In this document: piece by piece, positions 35,338 through 43,306 of the stretch | Layout of the letters: each line of letters starts with the position of its first letter | Numbering within the stretch: position 1 is the stretch's first letter | DNA from: Bradyrhizobium diazoefficiens | Lineage (GTDB): Bacteria; Pseudomonadota; Alphaproteobacteria; Rhizobiales; Xanthobacteraceae | Direction: 5' to 3' | DNA length: 64,000 nucleotides | NCBI RefSeq assembly: GCF_018129965.1 | Contig: NZ_JAFCKW010000002.1 | Coordinates: forward strand, 62,001 to 126,000 | Notes under the pieces: model-generated | Database searches by the model: none | What the model saw: only the letters and a program-made list of their open reading frames with translations | Told to the model about the DNA's origin: nothing | Made by a program: the position numbers and the translations under genes

Positions 35338-36234
35338 GTGGATACATCCAAATTAATGTTCAGGCCTGAGCTGCTCAAGAATGAAAGAATTATTGTCACG
35401 GGAGGCGGAACTGGGCTGGGTAAAGAGATGGCTCAGGCCTTTGCCGCGCTCGGTGCAGAGGTTGTCATCCTTGGGCGACGAAGTGCTCCCCTTGAATCAA
35501 CATCCTCTGAATTGAACGGTCTGTATGGGAAAAAGGTAACGCCACTCGTATGCGACATCCGTTCTTCAGAGGCTATTACTAAAGCGATTGATTTGGCGTG
35601 GGACGGCGGCGTTGTTACCACTTTGGTGAACAATGCTGCAGCCGGATTTATTTCTCGAACTGAAGACCTTTCTCCAGGGGGTTTTGACGCGATTTCGAAC
35701 ACCGTATTTCGTGGGACATTTCTTGCGACTCTCGAACTTGGCAAACGCTGGATCGCCCGCGGACTCCCCGGCAATGTTGTTTCGATACTAGCCAGTTCCG
35801 TGTTCAATGGTGGCCCGTTCATGGTCCCGCTTGCTATGTCGAAGGGCGGTTTGCACGTAATGACTCAGTCGCTCGCTCTGGAATGGGCGCCGCACGGCAT
35901 TCGCGTGAACGCTATCGCTGCTGGGACGTTTCCCACTGACGGTGGAGGTTCGCGCATGAATCCTCGAGTCGGTGAAATGCCGACCAATGATTCAGCATTC
36001 GTTAGTCCCATGCAACGGGTCGGCCAAATGCACGAGTTATGCAATGTGGCTGTGATGCTAGTTGGGCAGGGTGCGGGGTATATTAATGGCGAAACGATAT
36101 CGATTGATGGAGGAGCCCATCTCGCTACTTCTCGATATCTCGAACTAGCTAAATGGGACGATCAACGATGGGCGGCTGTACGCGCATCGATCCGTTCAAA
36201 AGATGTGCGCGATCGAGAAGAGCGATCCACATAG
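35338..36234 (+). CDS. SDR resembling 2,4-dienoyl-CoA reductase
   Basis: 298 residues with GTG start 35338 (CAGGA upstream); ATG 35356 is an alternative. TGGGTGLGKEMAQAFAALGA binds the cofactor, VNNAAAGF is the NNAG equivalent, and the catalytic region reads SILASS then PLAMSKGGL. The usual Tyr of Y-x-x-x-K is Leu, while Lys stays. Loss of this Tyr is known for 2,4-dienoyl-CoA reductases, and LALEWAPHGIRVNAIA also fits that group. The predicted role is NADPH-dependent reduction of a conjugated dienoyl-CoA, as needed for unsaturated or ring-derived acids. Confidence 0.82.
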   Translation: MDTSKLMFRPELLKNERIIVTGGGTGLGKEMAQAFAALGAEVVILGRRSAPLESTSSELNGLYGKKVTPLVCDIRSSEAITKAIDLAWDGGVVTTLVNNAAAGFISRTEDLSPGGFDAISNTVFRGTFLATLELGKRWIARGLPGNVVSILASSVFNGGPFMVPLAMSKGGLHVMTQSLALEWAPHGIRVNAIAAGTFPTDGGGSRMNPRVGEMPTNDSAFVSPMQRVGQMHELCNVAVMLVGQGAGYINGETISIDGGAHLATSRYLELAKWDDQRWAAVRASIRSKDVRDREERST

Positions 36235-36440
36235 GATCAGATGCGCAAACAGAGAATCTAATTTCGGCTGCAAATATTTGTGGTCGAAGCGCACAATTCA
36301 ATTCGGCGAATTCCTGATCAGGCTATCTATAAATATCTTGAGAGCTATCCATGAATGAGCACGATATATTTGCGTTGTGGTCGAAAATTGATCGATCGGA
36401 CCAATTCGTTCAGAATCTAATGTACTACGCAGGGCCTCAT

Positions 36441-37232
36441 ATGGCGGATATTGTTCTCCAGCACCTTGAAAATGGGCTTCTTACTATCACACTTAATGTT
36501 CCGGAACGCCGGAATGCATTGAGCGGAGAACTGTCACTCGCGCTCCTACAAGCGGCTCAACGCGGCTCCGAAGATCCCGATGTTCGCGCAGTTTTGCTTA
36601 CTGGAGCCGGAGGGACCTTTAGCGTAGGCGGCGACGTTAAGAATATGGCCAATCCGTCGGCTCCTCCGGTCACGTTCGAGACAAAGCTGGCGATGATGCG
36701 CAGGGTCATGGAGATTCCGCGTCTTTTTTATAGGATGGCAAAACCTGTTGTAGCTGCAGTCGAGGGAGCGGCGGCCGGTGCGGGGTTATCACTAGCGCTC
36801 GCGTGCGATTTTCGGATCGTGAGTGAATCCGCAAAGATAACTACGGCTTTTGCTAAGATCGGAACGTCTGGGGATTATGGGAACGCGTATTTTCTCACGA
36901 AAATCGTCGGCGGTGCTAAGGCTCGAGAAGCGCTTATGTTGTCGCCGGTTATGAGTGGCAAAGAGGCTCACGCCTTTGGCGTGATGACGCGAGTTGTTCC
37001 CGATAATGATGTTCAGGCAAGCGCAAAAGATCTGGCTCTTACGCTTGCTCGGGGGCCCACCATTGCGTTTGGCTACATGAAGAAAAATATCGCGAGCGCT
37101 GAGCAGTCGGACTTGGATGGCTATTTAGATGGCGAAGCGTTTCATCATTGTCGATGTCTGCAAACCGAGGACTATAAGGAGGCGACGTCGGCTTTCGTCC
37201 AAAAGAGAAAGCCAGAATTTAGCGGTCGTTGA
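36441..37232 (+). CDS. Crotonase-family enoyl-CoA isomerase-like protein
   Basis: 263 residues from ATG 36441 (MADIVLQHLENGLLTITLN), which matches the family length; the frame is open from ATG 36351. FSVGGDVKNMANP gives the oxyanion region, GAAAGAGLSLALACDFRIVSESAK the core. The hydratase glutamates are replaced by Ser and Ala (GAGLS, TAFAKIG), a pattern shared with PaaG/isomerase-like crotonases. With the dienoyl-CoA reductase-like SDR immediately upstream, a role in moving or removing double bonds is reasonable. CCTGATCAGG (36313-36322) is an upstream palindrome. Confidence 0.87.
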   Translation: MADIVLQHLENGLLTITLNVPERRNALSGELSLALLQAAQRGSEDPDVRAVLLTGAGGTFSVGGDVKNMANPSAPPVTFETKLAMMRRVMEIPRLFYRMAKPVVAAVEGAAAGAGLSLALACDFRIVSESAKITTAFAKIGTSGDYGNAYFLTKIVGGAKAREALMLSPVMSGKEAHAFGVMTRVVPDNDVQASAKDLALTLARGPTIAFGYMKKNIASAEQSDLDGYLDGEAFHHCRCLQTEDYKEATSAFVQKRKPEFSGR

Positions 37233-37382
37233 TGCAAAGGTGTGAAATCGACGGTGCGCGAGTCAGAGATTAGCTCGTAACCGCGATGTTGAGCCAGCGC
37301 GAACTGGCAAGGGTTGCATCGATAGTTTGCAGAACTGTGCCATTGCTACCAGAAAAATCAGTGAAAGAATAAGAGAACTCTC

Positions 37383-38303
37383 ATGACAGATACAAAGGCG
37401 CTCGACGGAAAAGTTATTATCGTCACAGGTGCGGGCCGCGGGATAGGGCGTGAAATCGCCTTGTTGTGCGCGGCCGAAGGCGCCAAAGTCGTTGTAAACG
37501 ATCCGGGGAGCGCTGCTGATGGCTCGGGCACTAACGCGTCTCCTGCTGAGGAAGTCGTCGAGGAAATTAAGAAGCGCGGCGGTACCGCAATCGCGAATTT
37601 CGAAACCGTCGCAGAGTCGATTCCAGCCAGCAAAATCGTCAAGATGGCCACTGACACCTATGGTAAGCTTGATGGCGTCGTAAACAATGCTGGAATCTTG
37701 CGCGATGCGATCTTTCACAAAATGAGCGTCGATGCCTTTGAATCCGTTATCAAAGTGCATCTGCTCGGTTCGTTCTATGTTTCGCATGCTGCCGCCCGAT
37801 TGTTTCGTGAGCAAGAAAGCGGCGCGTTCGTTCACTTTACATCGACCTCAGGCCTTGTTGGCAACTACGGCCAAGCCAACTATGCAGCGGCAAAGCTGGG
37901 AATTGTTGGGCTGTCGAAATCGATCGCCTTGGACATGGAGCGTTATAATGTACGCTCCAACTGCATTTCCCCCTTCGCTTGGAGTCGTTTAATCGGCAGT
38001 ATTCCCACCGAAACGGAAGCGCAGAAAGCTCGTGTCGAGCGCGTGAAACAGATGGGACCCGAGAAGATCGCGCCCATCGTGGCTTATCTACTCAGCGATG
38101 CAAGTAAGGCCGTATCCGGGCAAATCTTCGGAGTGCGGATGAATGAAATTTTCTTGATGGGCCAGTCGCGACCAATCCGGTCAGTCCATCGCTCTGAGGG
38201 GTGGACCTACAAGACCCTTGCTGAACATGGAATTCCTGCGTTGCAAGGATCGTTCTATAAACTTGACCGATCACCTACCGTTTTTACCTGGGATCCGATA
38301 TGA
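37383..38303 (+). CDS. Short-chain dehydrogenase, MFE-2-like 3-hydroxyacyl-CoA dehydrogenase (second copy)
   Basis: 306 residues, ATG 37383. TGAGRGIGREIALLCAAEGA, VVVNDPGSAADGSGTNASPA and the active-site pair FTSTSG / YAAAK mirror the protein at 2704-3600; the two are paralogues of the MFE-2 dehydrogenase type. VNNAGILRDAIFHKMS is highly typical of this group. It completes a set (reductase, isomerase, 3-hydroxyacyl-CoA dehydrogenase) running from 35338 to 38303 in one direction and is the last gene of the catabolic region before a nearly 1-kb gene-poor stretch. Confidence 0.9.
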   Translation: MTDTKALDGKVIIVTGAGRGIGREIALLCAAEGAKVVVNDPGSAADGSGTNASPAEEVVEEIKKRGGTAIANFETVAESIPASKIVKMATDTYGKLDGVVNNAGILRDAIFHKMSVDAFESVIKVHLLGSFYVSHAAARLFREQESGAFVHFTSTSGLVGNYGQANYAAAKLGIVGLSKSIALDMERYNVRSNCISPFAWSRLIGSIPTETEAQKARVERVKQMGPEKIAPIVAYLLSDASKAVSGQIFGVRMNEIFLMGQSRPIRSVHRSEGWTYKTLAEHGIPALQGSFYKLDRSPTVFTWDPI

Positions 38304-39292
38304 ACCGGCATATGGCTTGATTGCCCCTTAGTTTGACATCGCTCCGCGAATCCGTACAGCGTGCGCTAGGTCGACTGCCACGAGCATCCGCGCGCGGATT
38401 GCTCCAAAAATAGTTAGAGTTTGATCTCATTGACCATCTCTTTCGACTTCGCCCATGGTTTTCTTGGGAGATGCCCGACAAGGCAGCAGAGGATGCTGCC
38501 GATGGCCTTCTTCGCAGAATCTTCGGTGATGAGGTTGTGCTCCTAAGCAAGCACCCCACGCACGCATGTCGTCGGGCATTAATTTCGTTTTGAGTTTATT
38601 GAAAAGGCGCTCTTCCGCGGCGGCACGATGAATCATGCCTCCCGACATGTCGAGGTAATTTGTCATGCCTTTCACGACGGCTTCGAGGTCCATCCCGTCG
38701 CGCGGTGTTCCGATGACATAGGGAAGCCAGCGAACGTGAGGTACGGCAATTACTCATCCACGTATGTAATGAAGGTGTGATCGGGCAGCTTTTGATCGAT
38801 CAAATACCGAAGATATTAATCCCGAGAATCATAAAAAGCCGGGTGCAATAACTCATGCAGTCCGTGAAGATTCGGTTTGGCGAGGCGGCGAGCGCGCGCT
38901 CGGCCGCGCATTCCGAAGGCTATTTCCACTTCATTTCGATTCGATGATCACCAACCGTTATTTTTCTCGCGCTCGCGCCATTTCCGCGAAGCGCGACATG
39001 CTCTGCGGAGTTGTCGCTCGCTTTAGACATGAACGTATATATTTAGAATGCATTGATCCTGCGCATCTCGCAAAGCACCCAGGTAGATGCTTCGATACCA
39101 CGAGCAGGGCGCGCGGTGGTCGCAGCGCCGCATGGGCGCATTGCCGGAACAATAGCGAGCGTTAATACCCCGCGTGGACAACCGTCGGCCAAAGAAGAGT
39201 GCAAATCGGCAAGTCAAAGGTCCAATCAGGAAGATCGACGTCGCCGAACTGGGCAGAGTGTGGTGCGTCCACGTAGCACCTAGGAACCAGAT
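38304..39292. other. Gene-poor stretch of about 990 bases between the catabolic region and dps
   Basis: No intact gene supported. It contains a leftward reading frame with coding character (38427 to about 38735, listed separately). Nothing recognised between about 38760 and 39290. This looks like the border zone between separately acquired segments. Confidence 0.45.
38427..38735 (-). pseudogene. Unrecognised decayed coding fragment
   Basis: Minus strand. From about 38735 the frame reads HVRWLPYVIGTPRDGMDLEA, then KGMTNYLDMSGGMIHRAAA and continues to a stop at 38427-38429. An LPDHTFITYVDE stretch just upstream is in a different frame after a stop. Such protein-like composition across a frame break suggests a broken gene, but I cannot name its family. 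Confidence 0.35.
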
Positions 39293-39829
39293 ATGAACAT
39301 CGCACTTTCGCCCAAGATCGCCTATGACCGTGAGCAACTCCGCACTCCCGCAGGTTTCAGCGAAGACGCTGTCCGTGACATTTCGGCGGCGCTGAACGGC
39401 TTGCTTGCTGATGTGTTCGCCCTCTATGTGAAGACCAAGAATTTCCACTGGCATATGAGTGGTCCGCACTTCCGCGACTACCACCTGTTGCTGGACCAGC
39501 AGAGCGATCAGATCTTCGCCATGACTGACCCCGTCGCCGAGCGTTCCCGCAAGATCGGCGGCGTTACGCTGCGATCGATCGGCGACATAGCGCGCCGGCA
39601 GCGCGTGCTGGACAATGATGCGACCTATGTCGATCCTCAGGATATGCTCGCCGAATTGCGCGACGACAACGAACAGCTCGCTGTAAGCATGCGCGAGGCG
39701 CACGGAACCTGTGAGAGGTATGGTGACGTGGCGACCACCAGCCTACTCGAGGTCTGGATCGATGAAACCGAGCGTCGCGGCTGGTTCCTATTCGAAGCCA
39801 CCCGACGCGAGGGTTCCAACCGAGTGTGA
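39293..39829 (+). CDS. dps: Dps-family DNA-protecting ferritin-like protein
   Basis: 178 residues, start ATG 39293. The sequence [20 protein letters not shown] followed by [24 protein letters not shown] contains the ferroxidase ligands His, Asp and Glu arranged as in Dps proteins, which oxidise iron at the dimer interface of a 12-mer. Known role: iron storage and DNA protection in stress. The N-terminal extension of about 25 residues is short and not strongly basic. Followed directly, with a four-base overlap, by a decayed NTF2-like gene. An intact stress gene within a scrap zone. Confidence 0.93.
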   Translation: MNIALSPKIAYDREQLRTPAGFSEDAVRDISAALNGLLADVFALYVKTKNFHWHMSGPHFRDYHLLLDQQSDQIFAMTDPVAERSRKIGGVTLRSIGDIARRQRVLDNDATYVDPQDMLAELRDDNEQLAVSMREAHGTCERYGDVATTSLLEVWIDETERRGWFLFEATRREGSNRV

Positions 39830-40146
39830 TTGCGACGCGCGGCGTGGTCGATCGGCTTGACCGACGGCGGCGTCTCGCGGTTCGGAATCGCCGGCGCTAT
39901 TTGAGCGCGCCTCTACGTTCGGCGACAATCGTTGCCGTGCGTTTTGCCTATGAGTGGCACGACGACAGCGGCAACTGGTTCCGCTCCTATGGCAACGAAA
40001 ACTGGGAATTCGATGAGAACGGCCTCATGGTGCGCCGCTTTGCCTGTATTAATGATCTGCCGATCAAGGAATCCGAACGCAAGTACATTGGCCGCTTGGG
40101 CGGCGTCCGGACGACCATCCGGGGGTTGAGCGAGTTGGGACTTTAA
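39826..40146 (+). pseudogene. Decayed DUF1348 (NTF2-like) protein gene
   Basis: Only about the last 70 codons resemble the family: [20 protein letters not shown] and [20 protein letters not shown]. Before 39933 the sequence no longer matches; two bases appear missing where FGDNRIAVRF would be expected. After KYIG the frame is wrong until a G-run near 40125: one inserted C after position 40084 would give [20 protein letters not shown], and the extra G then restores the frame. The N-terminal half is absent. I read this as an old remnant rather than an active protein. Confidence 0.7.
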
Positions 40147-40655
40147 TTGCCACGTATCGTCGCAGAAAAGGCCAACGTCATCCCGTTGCTCGCGGAGGTG
40201 TTCCGTGAGCATGGTTACGAGGGCGCGACGCTGTCGCGCATCCAAGACGGGATTGGCGGCGGCAGCCTCTATCAGTTCTTTCCGGGAGGAAAGGAGGACA
40301 TGGCCGCAGCCGTACTTGTCGAGATCGATGTGTGGTTTGAGCAGCACCTCTTTGAGCCGCGGCGTCAGGCCTACAATGTCGATCTGACTATCAAAAGGAT
40401 GTTCGAGAAGGTCACGACCTATTTTCGATCAGGCGGCCGGGTGTGCCTAATGGGTGCCTTCGCCTTGACCGATGCCCGCGATCGCTTCGGCCTGGCGGTT
40501 GGCGGTTATTTCCTGCGATGGATCGAGGCGCTGGCCGAGGACGCCGTGCTTGGCATCCAGGCGCGATTGTCATTGCTCGGTCGCTGGACGATCAGGCGGT
40601 GTTCGAGCGCGCCATGGAACTCATGGAAGCGTGTACACTCTCGTGGAAAGGATAG
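40147..40655 (+). pseudogene. Frameshifted TetR-family regulator gene
   Basis: TTG start candidate at 40147. The N-terminus IPLLAEVFREHGYEGATLSR is a typical TetR helix-turn-helix start, followed by GSLYQFFPGGKEDMAAAVL. The recognition-helix region is shortened, as if three bases were lost (IQDGIGGG instead of the expected I-T-K-T-G-L-G-G-G). Near 40560 one base is missing; in the shifted frame the sequence continues IVIARSLDDQAVFERAMELM and stops at 40653-40655, just before the cupin gene. As read without correction the frame runs on to 40734 across the cupin start. Function is probably lost. Confidence 0.75.
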
Positions 40656-40658
40656 GCA

Positions 40659-41021
40659 ATGCAGAAGATCAATCTTGGCGAGGCGTTCGATCGCTTCAAC
40701 GATCATTGGAGTCCGAAGATCGCGGGCGAGTTGAACGACTCTTTCGTCAAGCTCGCAAAATTCTCCGGCAAGTTCCACTGGCATCATCACGAGCACGAGG
40801 ACGAGTTGTTTCTGGTCGTGAGCGGCCGGTTGCGTATGGGCTTGCGGACCGGCGACATCGATCTCGATCCGGGCGAGTTCATCATCGTGCCGAAGGGCAC
40901 AGAACATTGCCCGGAGGCGTTGACGGACGAATGCAATGTGATTCTGCTGGAGCCGAAGTCGACGCTCAATACTGGCAATGTCATTAACGAGCGCACGATT
41001 CGGGATCTCGAGCGGCTGTAA
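40659..41021 (+). CDS. Small single-domain cupin protein
   Basis: 120 residues, ATG 40659 after GAAAGGATAG. FHWHHHEHEDELFLVVSGRL contains the first cupin motif with three metal-binding histidines and the glutamate; PGEFIIVPKGTEHCPEA is the second with its histidine. The metal site is therefore complete. Family members range from isomerases to dioxygenases and sensors; I cannot choose one. The expected TetR stop is four bases upstream, so regulator and cupin once formed an operon. Unlike the two genes before it, this one shows no damage. Confidence 0.85.
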   Translation: MQKINLGEAFDRFNDHWSPKIAGELNDSFVKLAKFSGKFHWHHHEHEDELFLVVSGRLRMGLRTGDIDLDPGEFIIVPKGTEHCPEALTDECNVILLEPKSTLNTGNVINERTIRDLERL

Positions 41022-41085
41022 TGCCGTATTGTCGTTGACCCGATATCGCTTTACGACGCTATCGACGGATGTTGTCTTAATGGAT

Positions 41086-41104
41086 CAATCAAGTCTCTTG
41101 ATTG
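41086..41104. repeat. Perfect palindrome CAATCAAG-TCT-CTTGATTG
   Basis: Eight-base arms with a three-base centre, just downstream of the cupin gene. It may be an operator or a recombination site near the attachment-like tRNA fragment. Confidence 0.45.
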
Positions 41105-41174
41105 GCTTCGGAATCGTGTCGGCGGTGCGCGAGGCAGGGATCGCGGAGCAGTTTTAGTCTGGTAAGCCGAATCT

Positions 41175-41213
41175 ATGTGCCCCCTGTAGTGCCCTAGCTT
41201 TTCAGGGGCACAT
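41175..41213. repeat. Inverted repeat ATGTGCCCC-CTG / CAGGGGCACAT
   Basis: Eleven-base arms with one bulged base and a 16-base loop, beside the tRNA-like fragment. Possible terminator or recombinase accessory site. Confidence 0.45.
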
Positions 41214-42567
41214 CTCTAGGGAATTGATCCGTTAAACCATTGAAAAAATGAATTAATGGTGGGCGCACAAGGGATCGAACCTTGGACCTCTCCCGTGCGA
41301 AGAACAGCGGGGGTGCACCGAGGTGCTCGTCCCGTTCCGGCCCCGCCCATACCGCGGAGAGCGGGATCATATGGGCGAGATTGAGGGTGGAGACCGGCGG
41401 CTGCCGGACATTGGCGTAGACATGGCCGGGCAGGGAGCCGAGCCAGGCCTCGATCGCATTCACGGTCTCGACGATGCTGGTGAAGTCGCGGCCTTGAATG
41501 ACCTTCTCCACGAGGCGGAGCTTTTCGTCGGCGGTGCGCGGCTCGGCATCCCACACTGTGATGGTCGCGGTGACATAGGCCTGGCCGATCATGTCGCTGC
41601 CGAGTTCCTGCAACGCGGCGTCGGCGTCGGCGGCCTTGTTCGCCGCATCCGTATCCAAGAGCGTCGAGGCCTCGTTGGTCATCACCTCCTTCAGAATGGC
41701 CGCGACCGATTTGCGCTTGGCGAACCACTGCCGGCGGATCTTGGTCAGCAGTTTTGTGGCATCGGTCTTGTCGAGCATGATCGCCCGCGTCGACCACCGG
41801 TACGGAAATGCGAGCTGGTTCAACTCATCCAGAACGCCGGGGAATGTCGCCGTCGGGAATCCGATCACGCTCAACGTGCGCAGGTGCTGCGATCCCAACC
41901 GGGGTTCGAGACCGCCCGCCATCGGCTCGTCGACCAGCAGCGCATCGAGCTGCATCGGAATCTCGGGCACCCGGACGCGGTGGCGCTTGGTCGAGATGCA
42001 GGCGTGCAGGTAGGTTAGCGTTTCCGAGTCATCGAGCCAGGCGGCGTCAGGCACGAAGCCTTCGATCAGTTGCAGCACGCGCCCCGTACGATCGATGAAG
42101 CCGCGCAGCACCTCGTGCCCATCGACACCGCCGCGCTCGCGCCCTTCATAGAGCCAGGCTTCGGCGCGGGCGGCGTCTTCCGCCGGCGGCAGCCAGCACA
42201 GCGTCAGGTAATACGCGCTCTCGAAATGCGCTTCCTGTTCCTCGAACTGCGCCCGGCGTTCGGCGTCGACCAGCGCCGAGACGGGGTCGGGGAAGCGGCT
42301 GTCGGGATAGCGGTTGGCGGCGTTGCGCTGCGCCTCAACGAAGATCGCCCAGCCCGAGCCCAGCCGCCGCAGTGCATTGTTCAACCTTGCCGTGGTGCCA
42401 ACCAGTTCGGCGGGTGTCGCGGAATCCAGATCCGGCCCGCGAAACCGCGCGGTGCGCTGGAAGCTGCCGTCCTTGTTGAGGACGACGCCGGGTGCGATCA
42501 GTGCCGCCCAGGGCAGGAAGTCGGCCAAGAGAGCAGGGCGCTTGCGATATTCGGCAAGGTTGATCAT
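41194..42567 (-). pseudogene. trbE: Truncated conjugal transfer ATPase TrbE
   Basis: Minus strand, ATG at 42567 preceded by GGAGGGTGACGCG. About 425 residues of genuine TrbE N-terminal half: MINLAEYRKRPALLADFLPW, LRRLGSGWAIFVEAQRNAA, and TSIVETVNAIEAWLGSLPGH. After PPLFFARE, where TrbE continues toward its Walker A motif, the sequence enters the tRNA 3' fragment and reads a meaningless tail to the stop at 41194. The ATPase core is missing, so no mating function remains. It shows that an integrative conjugative element or plasmid once stood here. Confidence 0.85.
41257..41290 (-). other. tRNA 3'-end fragment, likely attachment site (att)
   Basis: Read on the minus strand, CAAGG-TTCGATC-CCTTG forms a perfect T-arm, followed by TGCGCCC, discriminator A and CCA ending at 41257. 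The 5' part of the tRNA (acceptor strand GGGCGCA, D- and anticodon arms) is absent; conjugation-gene coding sequence lies there instead. Integrases commonly use exactly this part of tRNA genes, so this is best read as an island end. Confidence 0.7.
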
Positions 42568-42571
42568 CGCG

Positions 42572-42680
42572 TCACCCTCCGAAATACGTGGGGTAGCGCA
42601 GGTGACGGCGCACCACGTCGACGAATTGCGTGTCGCGTTTGAACGCCCACTCCGCAACAAGCCAATGCTCGTGGGCGAAG
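42572..42680 (-). pseudogene. trbD: TrbD C-terminal remnant
   Basis: Immediately upstream of trbE on the minus strand, the frame ending at TGA 42572-42574 reads AFKRDTQFVDVVRRHLRY then PTYFGG, which resembles the end of TrbD; trbD normally precedes trbE. No start and no hydrophobic part could be found, so only a fragment is left. Confidence 0.5.
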
Positions 42681-42764
42681 GATGGCGTAGACAAGCTTGC
42701 GATCGGCGGAATCGACCCGTCGCCGATTAGCCAGCGCTAAGGTGAAATGGCCGCTGTGAAGATG

Positions 42765-43022
42765 CTAGGCCGCGCGTGTGCCAGCCGAAGAACGGCCCGA
42801 CATCAACGACACGACACGTGGCGAAGCGGCCGGTATGAGAGAGGGGGAGGATATGGCTTTCGCGGAGATGCCCCGACCTTCTTCATCGCATTCCCGGGCA
42901 TAGGCCAACACCGTCTCCGCGTCACGTCCGAGCAACATGCTGGCGATGCGCCGCGCCCGCGCGGCGCGGGCCTGCCAAAGCGACGGATCGGACGACTGGA
43001 TTTCGGCCATGGCGCGACTCAT
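42765..43022 (-). CDS. Possible small hypothetical protein
   Basis: 85 codons on the minus strand from an ATG at 43022. The first 50 residues (SLWQARAARARRIASMLLG, then RDAETVLAYARECDEEG) have the helical, arginine-rich look of small rhizobial proteins. The tail is low-complexity. It could also be a chance frame. It lies between the conjugation remnant and the Qat operon. Remaining DNA between 42680 and 43306 shows nothing else I recognise. Confidence 0.3.
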   Translation of the reverse strand: MSRAMAEIQSSDPSLWQARAARARRIASMLLGRDAETVLAYARECDEEGRGISAKAISSPSLIPAASPRVVSLMSGRSSAGTRAA

Positions 43023-43306
43023 CAATGGCTGCGACAACAAATTGTGGCGACAGAAAATTCGAAGTACAATCCTTGTCATTTCCCCCGTTTCGAGTCCGTC
43101 GTCCGATTCGGAGGCGTTTTTCCGTCGTGCCAGGCTGCGATCGTGCTTAGAGCGGATAGCATCGCGCGCGAGCTCACGGGTCCAAACCTTGACAGAGCCT
43201 AGCGAATTGGGATGGCGGGACCGCTCGCGTTCCGGCAGTATCCCCGGGGCAATGGGACGACTGGACGCTACCAACGGCGCTCCAGGTCCAGGCGCATCCG
43301 GGGGGA

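Noticed and set aside
41257..41300. A complete tRNA gene
   Set aside because: Only the T-arm and acceptor 3' strand are present; upstream sequence is trbE coding DNA with no D-arm, anticodon arm or matching 5' acceptor strand.
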